Source: Acidobacteriota bacterium
GTDB taxonomy: Bacteria > Acidobacteriota > Blastocatellia > RBC074
Assembly (NCBI GenBank): GCA_016196035.1
Contig: JACPYM010000022.1
Span: 154,786-218,785 of the forward strand
Direction of reading: 5' to 3'
Length of the DNA: 64,000 nucleotides
The notes under the pieces are model-generated. The model was not told the origin of the DNA, did not search any database, and worked only from the letters and a program-made list of their open reading frames with translations. Position 1 is the first letter of the stretch. The number at the start of each line of letters is the position of its first letter. Shown here one piece after another: positions 26,889-34,293 of this stretch. Made by a program: the position numbers and the translations under genes.

Positions 26889-27381
26889 TCCCACGAAGGC
26901 ACACGAAGAAGACACGAAGGATTGTTTTCTGCCTGGCATTCCTTCATTTGCGTCCAGTGGGACAGGTCATTTGACGAGTCTATGCCACTCGAGTTTGCCG
27001 CGACTGCCAAAGTTGATCAGCACACCAACCCGCAGGCCAGTAGCATTCAGATAGTTCAGGATTTGGGCTTCTTCCCTGCTTGTTAGCTTCTCCAGCGCCT
27101 TAAGTTCGACAATGATCTGGCCGTAACAAACCAAGTCAGCCCGGTAATCAACGCCAAGTCTTTGCCCTTTATAAAAAACCGGCAGGGACTTCTCGGCTTC
27201 AAAGGGGATTTGGCGATTCGCCAGTTCAAGTTTTAACGCCGCGTGATAAACCGCTTCCAAGAAGCCGTTTCCCAACGCGCTATGCACCTCCATCGCGGCG
27301 CCTACGATGGCATAGACTTCATCGCGCAAAAGCAATTCCTTCACTTCCATCTTCGTGTCTCCTTCGTGTGGCTTCGTGGGA
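26889..27381. mobile_element. Putative GxxExxY-carrying element with 31-bp terminal inverted repeats
   Basis: The ends 26889-26919 and 27351-27381 are inverted copies matching at 29 of 31 positions (CACGAAG family, 'cccacgaag...'). The 493-bp unit contains only the GxxExxY gene, whose ribosome site 'aaggag' lies inside the right-hand repeat. Gene-free hairpins of the same family occur at 28608-28681 and 63541-63620. Mobility is inferred. Confidence 0.6.
26967..27350 (-). CDS. GxxExxY protein (PD-(D/E)XK-like)
   Basis: The 127-residue protein shows the defining 'GNGFLEAVY' motif after 'AMEVHSALG' and a nuclease-like core: Asp in 'VDYRADLV' and the E-x-K of 'IIVELKALEKL'. Known: the family has no established function and recurs in dispersed copies in environmental bacteria; the PD-(D/E)XK-like core suggests DNA or RNA binding or cleavage. 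Start 27350 is fixed by 'aaggag' in the flanking repeat. It separates ATP-grasp 1 from the MFS gene and is probably a late insertion. Confidence 0.88.
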   Translation of the reverse strand: MEVKELLLRDEVYAIVGAAMEVHSALGNGFLEAVYHAALKLELANRQIPFEAEKSLPVFYKGQRLGVDYRADLVCYGQIIVELKALEKLTSREEAQILNYLNATGLRVGVLINFGSRGKLEWHRLVK

Positions 27382-27390
27382 GGACAATTC

Positions 27391-28593
27391 CTAGTCAGAT
27401 TTCGCATTCGCGCCCCGCGCCACCACCACCGCATAAATCTCCGCCACCACCGCCATCCCCACGCGCACGCCCAACATCACCGCCACGCCCCAATGCTGCC
27501 ACAAAAAACCGCCCAGCATCGGCCCGACGGTTTCGCCAATCCCTTCGCCCAAGCCGAAATAGCTCATCACGCGCGCGCGCCGTTTGCGATCCAGGCTGGC
27601 CGCTTGCGCCATCAATGCGCCCCAGGCCGGACGAAACGCCGATTTGCCAAGCGCGTCAATGCAACTGCCCGCCGCCAGTCCCGCAAACGTCGGCACAAAG
27701 ATAAACAGTAGCGACGAACAAATGTTGGAAACTCCGCGCACCAGCAACACCAGTTTGTGATTTACGTTATCGGCCAGCCAGCCAAACAGCGGCCCGCCCA
27801 CAATCGTCACCAATGGCCCGAAAGTGTAAATCCACCCGGCCTGCGCCGCCGTCAGGTGCGCGTATTCGGTCGCCAGCACCGGGAACAGGTTGTTCATCAT
27901 CATCGCGGTGCTGGTAATCAAAGAACCCAAAATCAGTACGGGCAAGAATGATCTGCCGGTTTTCGCGGCCACCGGTTCAGCCTCGTCCGCCGCCTTGCCA
28001 GTCAACGGCGTGTAATGGGGCGGCTCTTCCAGATAACGAGCCACCACGAAGAGCGGCAAAAACGACATCGCAAAGGCGATCAGGAAGACGTTTGAATAAC
28101 TATCCAGCGTCCACCACAACAACCAACCGCCCAGTGCCTTGCCCAGCGAACCGGCGGACATCTTCGCCGTCGTGTACCAACCAAAGGCCGACGCCATCTT
28201 CTTTTTATCGGCGTGTTCGGCAATCAGCGCACTGACCGACGGGTCGCGCAACGATTCCGAAAACCCGTGCAGCATCTTGATCACATACAAGTGCCACGGA
28301 GCGTTGGCAAAGATCAGCAACAATGCCATCACCGACCGCAACGCAATCGCGATGGTGAACGACGGCTTCAACCCGATACGGTCGGCCAGCCAGCCCATCG
28401 CCGGTTTGAACGTCTGCTCGACGATCAGATTGACTGAAAACAGGAAGCCCGTCGCCGTCAGGCTCAGGCCCATCTTCCGGTATGCAAAGAGCGGCAGCGC
28501 GAAGCTGATAATCCCGAACGCTAGGCGCGATAAAAAACCTTCGGCCAGGATGACGAGCAGCGAGGGCGAAACTTTACCGGACGCTTGATTCAT
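27391..28593 (-). CDS. MFS transporter related to the FHA fusion's permease half
   Basis: A 400-residue, 12-helix MFS permease. Shared landmarks with the fused MFS at 19792-22752 include 'WYTTAK' after an acidic helix, 'GWLADRIG', and '[15 protein letters not shown]' (compare '[15 protein letters not shown]'). The two are therefore paralogues. It lies between ATP-grasp 1 and ATP-grasp 2 and probably moves the substrate or product of that cluster, identity unknown. Start 28593 was chosen because 'gggagg' precedes it; that site lies in the hairpin arm at 28608. An earlier in-frame start at 28614 is possible. Confidence 0.88.
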   Translation of the reverse strand: MNQASGKVSPSLLVILAEGFLSRLAFGIISFALPLFAYRKMGLSLTATGFLFSVNLIVEQTFKPAMGWLADRIGLKPSFTIAIALRSVMALLLIFANAPWHLYVIKMLHGFSESLRDPSVSALIAEHADKKKMASAFGWYTTAKMSAGSLGKALGGWLLWWTLDSYSNVFLIAFAMSFLPLFVVARYLEEPPHYTPLTGKAADEAEPVAAKTGRSFLPVLILGSLITSTAMMMNNLFPVLATEYAHLTAAQAGWIYTFGPLVTIVGGPLFGWLADNVNHKLVLLVRGVSNICSSLLFIFVPTFAGLAAGSCIDALGKSAFRPAWGALMAQAASLDRKRRARVMSYFGLGEGIGETVGPMLGGFLWQHWGVAVMLGVRVGMAVVAEIYAVVVARGANAKSD

Positions 28594-28607
28594 CAAACAA
28601 AAAAACC

Positions 28608-28681
28608 CTCCCACGAAGCCACACGAAGAATCACGAAGAGACTAACGATCTTCGTGTGCTCTTCGTGTGTCTTCGTGGGAG
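28608..28681. repeat. Gene-free hairpin of the CACGAAG family
   Basis: The left arm 28608-28638 and right arm 28650-28681 are imperfect complements around an 11-nt loop. The sequence matches the ends of the GxxExxY element. It lies between ATP-grasp 2 and the MFS gene and supplies the MFS ribosome site. Confidence 0.75.
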
Positions 28682-28687
28682 AACCTC

Positions 28688-29524
28688 TTATTGCGCCAGA
28701 TTCGCCGCTAAGTTTGGAGGACTCAACGTCGTCTTGCCCTGCGCATAGGCGTCAATGTAATCCGCAATCATCCCCGCCGCGCCCTCTACGCCCTTGTAGC
28801 CGGGGAAGTAGTTCACGTCCACCACAAACGGCCCGCGCTCGCTCTCGATGATGTCCAAGCCGTACAAGCCCAAGCCGCAAACCTTGCCGACTTTCAAGGA
28901 AATCTCGCGGACTTCATCACTGATGGGTACTGGACGGCCCGGCACTGAGAAGCTGCTTTCAGAAAACGGCTTCTGCACGCCGTGGACTTCTTCACCCGCG
29001 ACGTAGATTTTCAAATCCTCGCCGTGCCCCGGAATCGCTTCCTGAATGATCATGGGCGTGACGGGTGCGGGCAGCTTGTCAATGTCTTCGGGCGTCCGGC
29101 ACAGACTGACGCCCGCGCCGCGATGGCCCATGTGCGGTTTGATGATGAGCGGATGCTGGCTGACCAATTCTTTGGCCAGACTCAGATCGCCCGTCGTCCA
29201 AGACTTCGGCGCAGGCACGCCGCCTTCCAACAACAATCGCGATGTGATGATCTTGCTCTGAATCAGCGAGCATGACGCATACGGATTCAGAATGTTCGCG
29301 CCCTGCACGTGCAAAATGCCCGCCAACGCCAGCGCCAATTCCGTATGCGATTTCAGCACATACATATCGGCTTCGGGCCTGAGCGTGTCGGGACGTTGCA
29401 GAATCTCTTCCGCGATGTCTTCGGTAATGGTGTAACCGCGCCCCCGCAAAATCTCGTACATCTCGACCAACACGGGCGAGGGGACGGGCGGGACGCGGCG
29501 AACGATCATAAAGTGGAGTTTCAT
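28688..29524 (-). CDS. ATP-grasp enzyme 2 (ITPK/RimK-like)
   Basis: 278 residues. '[20 protein letters not shown]' and '[17 protein letters not shown]' form the nucleotide-binding half; '[20 protein letters not shown]' and the Mg ligands Asp224, Asp236 and Asn238 in '[10 protein letters not shown]' and '[13 protein letters not shown]' form the rest. This copy has the D-x-N-x-F-P-G-Y arrangement seen in ITPK inositol-phosphate kinases rather than RimK's E-x-N-x-S-P-G, so it is one of the two better ITPK candidates here. Substrate unproven. Confidence 0.85.
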   Translation of the reverse strand: MKLHFMIVRRVPPVPSPVLVEMYEILRGRGYTITEDIAEEILQRPDTLRPEADMYVLKSHTELALALAGILHVQGANILNPYASCSLIQSKIITSRLLLEGGVPAPKSWTTGDLSLAKELVSQHPLIIKPHMGHRGAGVSLCRTPEDIDKLPAPVTPMIIQEAIPGHGEDLKIYVAGEEVHGVQKPFSESSFSVPGRPVPISDEVREISLKVGKVCGLGLYGLDIIESERGPFVVDVNYFPGYKGVEGAAGMIADYIDAYAQGKTTLSPPNLAANLAQ

Positions 29525-29533
29525 CAGTTCACC

Positions 29534-30022
29534 TCAAAAGTTATAAAGTTGCTTAGGGACACCCAACGCCAGCGCAAGCAGCAAGCTGATCAATAGCCAA
29601 GCAATAGATGAAATCATAGGTGAGGGTAGATGCTCCCCTAGCATCCCAATGCGATAGCGAATAATCCAATATGCAGATTGCAACGTGACAAAAATTGGCA
29701 GCCCGTAAGCCCAACCACGTGGAATAAACAAGCTCAGTAGTTCTGGTACTCCCCATAAAACTATCAGGAGCAAGCAGGCAACAACCAGCAAAAACCCGAT
29801 ATATTGGGTGAGGCTTTTATTCTTTGGTTTAAAGTTCGGCGACAGCCAGTAAAGCGGAAGAAGTACCACAGGAAGAACCAAACATTTGCTGACAATTGTC
29901 GGTAGATGCCAGATTCGAGCTGGAATATCTCCTAAATACACAGACAAGAAAATGGCGACAAATTCCGCCCAACCAAGCTTTGAGCGAGTTACTGTTTTTG
30001 CGTCTTCCATAGCCTTAACCAA
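29534..30022 (-). CDS. Small multi-pass membrane protein, unknown
   Basis: Not recognised. The 162-residue protein is hydrophobic with about four transmembrane helices ('FVAIFLSVYLG', 'LVLPVVLLPLYWL', 'YIGFLLVVACLLLIVLW', 'AWLLISLLLALALG') and a basic N-terminus. Its DNA is visibly more AT-rich than the neighbouring ATP-grasp genes, which suggests a later arrival. It ends 9 nt before the start of ATP-grasp 2, so co-transcription is possible. Confidence 0.65.
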   Translation of the reverse strand: MVKAMEDAKTVTRSKLGWAEFVAIFLSVYLGDIPARIWHLPTIVSKCLVLPVVLLPLYWLSPNFKPKNKSLTQYIGFLLVVACLLLIVLWGVPELLSLFIPRGWAYGLPIFVTLQSAYWIIRYRIGMLGEHLPSPMISSIAWLLISLLLALALGVPKQLYNF

Positions 30023-30065
30023 ACAACTTTGCAGTAAGAGCGGCCGGCGTTAGAATGTCGCCGCT

Positions 30066-30434
30066 ATGTCAACAGCACCTTTAATGAGCAAAGAATATGT
30101 CACCAAACTTGAGTTCGAGTTTGAAGGCCAGCCCCGCATCGCCTACCGCATCGCGGGCACGCGCATCTCGCTCGATTCGGTTATTTACGCCTGGCGGCAA
30201 GGGGAATCGGCAGACGGCATCGTGGATTGCTACCCATCGCTCACTCAGGAACAAGTCCACGGGGCGCTTGCGTTCTACCTTGCTAACCAAGCCGAATTTG
30301 ACGAGTACTTGCGGCAAGGTCAAGAAGACTTCGAGCGGATGCGCCAAAAAAGCCAGGAAGATATGCGTCAAAATCGCCCGGAGCTTTACCAAAAGTTGCA
30401 AGCAGCCAAAGCGCAACGCCGCCAAGCCGCGTGA
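30066..30434 (+). CDS. DUF433-domain antitoxin-like protein
   Basis: 122 residues. The core matches DUF433: 'YRIAGTRISLDSVIYAWRQG', then 'SADGIVDCYPSLTQEQVHGA', followed by a charged helical tail. Known: DUF433 proteins are small HTH-like proteins often paired with DUF5615 PIN-like proteins as toxin-antitoxin modules. It overlaps the next gene by 4 nt, supporting the pair. The start may be Met1 (30066) or Met7. Confidence 0.88.
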   Translation: MSTAPLMSKEYVTKLEFEFEGQPRIAYRIAGTRISLDSVIYAWRQGESADGIVDCYPSLTQEQVHGALAFYLANQAEFDEYLRQGQEDFERMRQKSQEDMRQNRPELYQKLQAAKAQRRQAA

Positions 30435-30793
30435 TGCCCCTTATGCCAATTCGTTTCCAAGCCGATTACGACTTCAACCACAGAATCATCCGCGCGGTGC
30501 GCACTTGTGTTCCGGCCATAGATTTTCAAACTGCCCACCGCGCCCAACTCATCGGTTTGCCTGACAGAGAGGTCTTATCCGTTGCTGCGTTTGAAGGGCG
30601 CATTCTGGTTTCGCACGATGTGACCACCATGCCCAGCCACTTCGCTGCTTTCATCACTCAACAAAACAGCCCAGGCGTACTGCTTATTCCGCAAAGCCTC
30701 TCCATCAGCCGGGCCGTCGAAGACCTTGTGATCATCTGGAGCGCGTCTGAGCCTGAAGAATACGCCAACACCATTACTTGGCTACCGCTTTGA
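30431..30793 (+). CDS. DUF5615 PIN-like toxin candidate
   Basis: The 120-residue protein has the Mut7-C/PIN-like pattern: 'FQADYDFNHRIIRAVRTCVP', 'LPDREVLSVAAFEGRILVSH' and 'HDVTTMPSHF', with an acidic residue early and D in 'SHD'. Known: DUF5615 proteins are predicted RNases and usually sit after a DUF433 gene, as here (4-nt overlap). Its 3' end overlaps the convergent ATP-grasp 3 gene by 20 nt, consistent with insertion next to an existing gene. Confidence 0.85.
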   Translation: MMPLMPIRFQADYDFNHRIIRAVRTCVPAIDFQTAHRAQLIGLPDREVLSVAAFEGRILVSHDVTTMPSHFAAFITQQNSPGVLLIPQSLSISRAVEDLVIIWSASEPEEYANTITWLPL

Positions 30794-31568
30794 GAATGTA
30801 ATCCGCCAGCAACTCCGCCGCATCCGGCACGCCCTTAAACCCCGGAAACGTGTTGATGTCCACCACGAACGGCTTCCCTTCTGACGTGATGATGTCCAGG
30901 CCGAACAGGTCAATGCCGAACGCCTGCCCGCACGCCAGACAAATCTGCCGCATCTCTTCGGGCACCTCGAAGGCTTCGCCCAGCTTGTCTTCCAGCGTCT
31001 TGGGCGGCCAGACGCGGCGCACGCCGAAGACCTTGTCGCCGATCACGTACAGCTTGTAATCGCGCCCGTCCGGCTTGTGCAGCCGTTGCGCAAAGAACAG
31101 ATCATCCGAGGTGACGTTCGCCAGTTCGTCCGCACTGTGAATCATCTGCACGCCACGCCCTTGCGAAGCGCCCCAAAATGGTTTGACGACCAGCGGCCCA
31201 CGGGTGAGCAAGCCCGCCAACTGTTCGGCCTTCCCGGCGAAAAAGGTCGCGGGCAACGGCACGCCCGCGCGTTGCAGCACTTGCGTAGACAGAATCTTGT
31301 CCTTCATCAGCACAACAGTCGGGTACGGATTGAGAATCCGCGCGCCCAGCCCGTGCAGCAATCCAGCGTAACCAAGCGCTGTCTCGGTGCCTGCTTTGAG
31401 CAAATACAGATCGTGCGTGTTTTGGATAGCGGCGACGTCATTGCACTGCGCGTCTGGATAGATCATCTCGACGACATGGCCGCGCGCGGTCAGCAAGTCC
31501 GCCGCCTGTTGCATCACGGAGCCGCTGCGGCCCGCTTTTTCCTGGGTAGAGATAACGCCGATTTTCAT
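30774..31568 (-). CDS. ATP-grasp enzyme 3 (ITPK/RimK-like)
   Basis: 264 residues, third of the set. Landmarks: 'VLMKDKILSTQVLQRAGVPL', 'PLVVKPFWGASQGRGVQM', 'FFAQRLHKPDGRDYKLYVIG', and Mg ligands Asp225 ('FGLDII'), Asp237 and Asn239 in 'VVDINTFPGFKGVPD'. With copy 2 it shows the D-x-N form typical of ITPK enzymes. The N-terminal half starts as a Rossmann-like pre-ATP-grasp domain ('MKIGVISTQEKAG'). Substrate unknown. Confidence 0.85.
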   Translation of the reverse strand: MKIGVISTQEKAGRSGSVMQQAADLLTARGHVVEMIYPDAQCNDVAAIQNTHDLYLLKAGTETALGYAGLLHGLGARILNPYPTVVLMKDKILSTQVLQRAGVPLPATFFAGKAEQLAGLLTRGPLVVKPFWGASQGRGVQMIHSADELANVTSDDLFFAQRLHKPDGRDYKLYVIGDKVFGVRRVWPPKTLEDKLGEAFEVPEEMRQICLACGQAFGIDLFGLDIITSEGKPFVVDINTFPGFKGVPDAAELLADYILKAVAK

Positions 31569-31586
31569 GGGTTGCTATGTACTCAA

Positions 31587-31881
31587 GCCCCAACGGGGCG
31601 AAATTCAATAGCCAGGGGCAAAACGCAGTGACGCCCCTGGTTGGTGGCGGTAAATTTGACAAGCCCTGAAGGGGCGAAATTCCGCTTATGTATTGCGCCC
31701 TTTCAGGGCTTTTCAATTGCTTGACCTGCTGACCTAGTACTCCATCAAGCTGTAAGTGATGGATGCTGAGAGCGCATCCGGGATGTAGGGCGGGATTAAA
31801 TCCCGCCCTACATCCCTCATTTTCAGCTTGATGGAGTACTAGGGCGTTGCCCTAGGCTTTTCTATTTTGCCCCGTTGGGGC
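31587..31881. repeat. Composite nested palindromic repeats
   Basis: This roughly 300-bp gap is almost wholly inverted repeats. 'gccccaacggggc' (31587-31599) faces 'gccccgttggggc' (31869-31881). Inside lie 'ccaggggc'/'gcccctgg' (31612-31640) and 'agccctgaaggggc'/'gccctttcagggct' (31662-31710). A separate hairpin with 19-bp outer arms (31734-31752 and 31824-31842) and 17-bp inner arms (31780-31796 and 31800-31816) is nested within. The nesting suggests one element inserted into another. Confidence 0.75.
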
Positions 31882-31907
31882 GGCAGAACATTTGCGCCGA
31901 ACCACAA

Positions 31908-32300
31908 TTACGGCAACCGCCACGGTGGGTTGAGCCGATTCTCGCCTGCGTAATACAGACAAATCTGGTTGCCATCGGGATCGCGCAAATAACATTCACG
32001 CCAAAGCCAGGGTTGATCCACTGGCTCGCTTTCAAATTCAATGCCTTGTTCTTTCAACTCTGCCACCCGCGCATCCAAATCAGCACACTCGAAATAGACC
32101 ACGACACCGGGTTGCACTGGCGCGTGCTCTGCCAAATGAATCGAGAAGGTCGCGCCGCCTTCCGGGCATTCAAACCGTGCGTATTTCGGCAGGTCTTCGA
32201 CAATCTGCCGCAAACCGAGCTTGCAGTAAAACTGGATTGCGGCGGCTACGTTGGTGGATGGCACGGTGACTTGGTTTAAGTTCATCTTGACGCTACTCAT
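31908..32300 (-). CDS. VOC-family (glyoxalase-like) protein
   Basis: The 130-residue single VOC module begins 'MNLNQVTVPSTNVAAAIQFY' and ends with 'RECYLRDPDGNQICLYYAG'. Potential metal ligands are a Gln/Asn near the start, His in 'FSIHLAEH' and Glu in 'VYFECADLD', but the set is not diagnostic. Could be a dioxygenase, a resistance protein or an isomerase. The start may be 32300 or Met6 at 32285; the first overlaps the broken hicA gene by 8 nt. Confidence 0.8.
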   Translation of the reverse strand: MSSVKMNLNQVTVPSTNVAAAIQFYCKLGLRQIVEDLPKYARFECPEGGATFSIHLAEHAPVQPGVVVYFECADLDARVAELKEQGIEFESEPVDQPWLWRECYLRDPDGNQICLYYAGENRLNPPWRLP

Positions 32301-32499
32301 TGCTCCCGGCCTGCTTCAGCGGTGGGATGCCCAAGTCTTTGCAAATCTTCAAGACCAACACATCTTTGATTTCAGTATGGCGTGGCACGGACGAACGGCG
32401 GTTGAGCGCTGGATTTTGCCACCAGGAATGGCGCGCACCTTCACGCACCAACTCACAGCCTTATTCGCGCAGATAGCGAAGTAAGGCGTGTCGCTTCAT
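32293..32499 (-). pseudogene. hicA: hicA toxin gene with an in-frame TAA at codon 13
   Basis: Reading from ATG 32499 gives 'MKRHALLRYLRE', then TAA (32463-32461), then in the same frame 'GCELVREGARHSWW' and 'RRSSVPRHTEIKDVL...KICKDLGIP', which is an otherwise complete HicA of 68 residues with its active-site His in 'ARHSWW'. A CAA to TAA change would explain it. The ATG overlaps the hicB stop (ATGA). The toxin is probably inactive, unless the base call is wrong. Confidence 0.85.
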
Positions 32500-32708
32500 A
32501 CGGCCAACTGCTCTTGTTGGTAGCCAGCGCCAGCGGCCAAAAAGGCTTCCTGGCGATTGAACTCTAACGCCTCCTGCAACGTGACTTTGAGGCTTTCCAG
32601 CAATTCCTCGCGTGTGGCTTCCTGGCAATTGACGCCTGAAACTTCGGCAATCCAGCCGATCCACCAATCGCCGTCCTGTTGCACAATCGCGGTGTATTCG
32701 TTTTTCAT
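32496..32708 (-). CDS. hicB: HicB-like antitoxin
   Basis: The 70-residue protein has the partial RNase-H-like HicB fold: 'EYTAIVQQDGDWWIGWIAEV' then 'VNCQEATREELLESLKVTLQ'. Known: HicB binds and blocks the HicA mRNA interferase. It precedes hicA with a 4-nt overlap. Start 32708 follows 'gaggagga'. Because hicA carries a stop codon, hicB may now be an orphan antitoxin. Confidence 0.85.
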   Translation of the reverse strand: MKNEYTAIVQQDGDWWIGWIAEVSGVNCQEATREELLESLKVTLQEALEFNRQEAFLAAGAGYQQEQLAV

Positions 32709-32722
32709 CACTTCCTCCTCAA

Positions 32723-33544
32723 TCATTGCGTGGTCACCCGCCGCTCTACAAAATCCGCCAGCAACTCGCTGCCATTCGGCACGCCCGTGTAATTCGGATA
32801 ATCGTTGATCTCGATCACCAGCGGCCCCTCGTCCGTAATGATCGTGTCCACGCCAAACAGTTCCAAGCCGAACAGCTTGCCACAACGGCGTCCCAGGTCT
32901 TCCAGTTCGGGCGTAATCTTGACCAGCCCGGCGCGCGAGGGTTCGCCTTCCACACGTGGATTGAAGGGTGATTCTTTGCGCACGCCCCAAACCTGCTCGC
33001 CCGCGCCGTACAGTTTCAAATCGTAACCATCCGTCTTGAAATAGCGTTGCGCCAGCGCGACGGGTTCGACCCAATCGGTCGCGGCCATTTCTTCCGGCGT
33101 TTGCACGACCAGCAAGCCGCGCGAGTTGTCGCCGAAGATCGGTTTCAGAATGATCGGGTAATCAGCGGCGGGGATGTTGGCGGCCAGTTGCGCGATGCTG
33201 CCGAAATAGGTTTGCGGAACGGGAATGCCCGCGTTGGCGAACGAGACGGACATCTGCGCTTTGTTGTGTACCGCAGCAATGGAGGCGCGCGTGTTGATGG
33301 TCGGGATGCCGCGCTCTTCGGCCCAGCCCAACAGGCAAAGCAGCGCCCAACTGCGCCCGCGTCCGACGATCAAATCCAGCCCGTCAAGCCAGGCTTGATC
33401 GCCCATCAGGTAATAACTTTGTTGTGGGTCAATTAAGGTGATGTGGTGGCCGCGCGCTGCGAGCACATCTTTCAGACCGGTAGGCTGGCTCTGGGCCAGA
33501 TAGCGCGCTTCGGCCATCAGGCCAATGCGAAGAGGGGAAGGCAT
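32723..33544 (-). CDS. ATP-grasp enzyme 4 (RimK/ITPK-like, divergent)
   Basis: 273 residues from ATG 33544; a TTG eight codons upstream is less likely. Landmarks: 'AAVHNKAQMSVSFANAGIPV', 'PIILKPIFGDNSRGLLVV', 'LAQRYFKTDGYDLKLYGAG', and Mg ligands Asp233 ('FGVDTI'), Glu245 and Asn247 in 'VIEINDYPNYTGVP'. The motif has drifted from F-P-G-Y to Y-P-N-Y, so this is the most divergent of the four copies. Substrate unknown; hicB follows 14 nt downstream. Confidence 0.82.
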   Translation of the reverse strand: MPSPLRIGLMAEARYLAQSQPTGLKDVLAARGHHITLIDPQQSYYLMGDQAWLDGLDLIVGRGRSWALLCLLGWAEERGIPTINTRASIAAVHNKAQMSVSFANAGIPVPQTYFGSIAQLAANIPAADYPIILKPIFGDNSRGLLVVQTPEEMAATDWVEPVALAQRYFKTDGYDLKLYGAGEQVWGVRKESPFNPRVEGEPSRAGLVKITPELEDLGRRCGKLFGLELFGVDTIITDEGPLVIEINDYPNYTGVPNGSELLADFVERRVTTQ

Positions 33545-34293
33545 AACGCTTCTATTTTCCTTTTTCAAGCTGGGCAGGATCGCGCCTCAAACCTGCAAGT
33601 TTTGGGGAGTCTGGTGAAACAGCGCGGGCGATTATAGTCTGCGGCCAATGCCGGTCAAGCAAATTATCTGGTGCCTTGCAGCTACCACTTTCACATGCGG
33701 AATCGCAGGTGAAAGTGGATCAGCGAACTGAGGAGATCTGGCCGTTTGGGGCAGCGTAGACGGCACCGGCTCGAACCGAAGAAGGGTTAGCCGCAGATGA
33801 ACGCAGTGAAATACAGCCAGGCACTTGGTTTTATCCACATTTTTCAGCGTTCATTTGCGGCTAACGCTCTGCTTGAAACTGCTTCACACCGCGTGTGCCG
33901 GGGCGATAGTCACTTGCCAAATTCGCCTTGATCTCGGCCAGATTCGGCCACTGCGACGAAAGTGTTGCGAGAAATACTGTACTCGCATCCGTTTTGCCTA
34001 AGATGTGCGGCACGCCGAAATTGTCTCAATATGATGATAACCGAAAACAGCAGTTTGGTGATCTGTGCCTTTGCCACAAGAAACAGCACCAACACTAGCC
34101 AGCCGCTTGACGCTAACCATCTATCTCGCATGGCCTGCATTTTTTACAGCAACTATTGCCCCGGTCTGTAACTGCCAAGTATACTGCGCCCCCGTCATTG
34201 CATAGCCGTACCATTGCAAATTCAGGCGCTAAGATAATGCTAGTTTTGCTTGCTAGCAGTTTGAGTCTTCTCAAAAGAAAGGGGCAGCCGCCA
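33545..34293. other. 749-bp gene-free stretch with two hairpins
   Basis: No convincing gene. It holds a 10-bp-arm hairpin (33685-33694 and 33709-33718) and a longer inverted repeat (33787-33804 and 33847-33864, 17 of 18 matching; 'ttagccgcagatgaacgc' type). The last 400 bp are AT-richer and lead into the SpoIIE-type gene. A 76-codon minus-strand frame at 33910-34140 has no homology I recognise. Confidence 0.6.

Noticed and set aside
32251..32484. 77-codon plus-strand frame
   Set aside because: It is antisense to the hicA remnant, which has clear family sequence on the minus strand.
33831..33839. Single TTATCCACA DnaA box
   Set aside because: One copy in a hairpin loop with no cluster, dnaA or dnaN gene nearby does not indicate an origin.
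33910..34140. 76-codon minus-strand frame with a hydrophobic segment
   Set aside because: No ribosome site, homology or conserved context; hydrophobicity alone is not enough.
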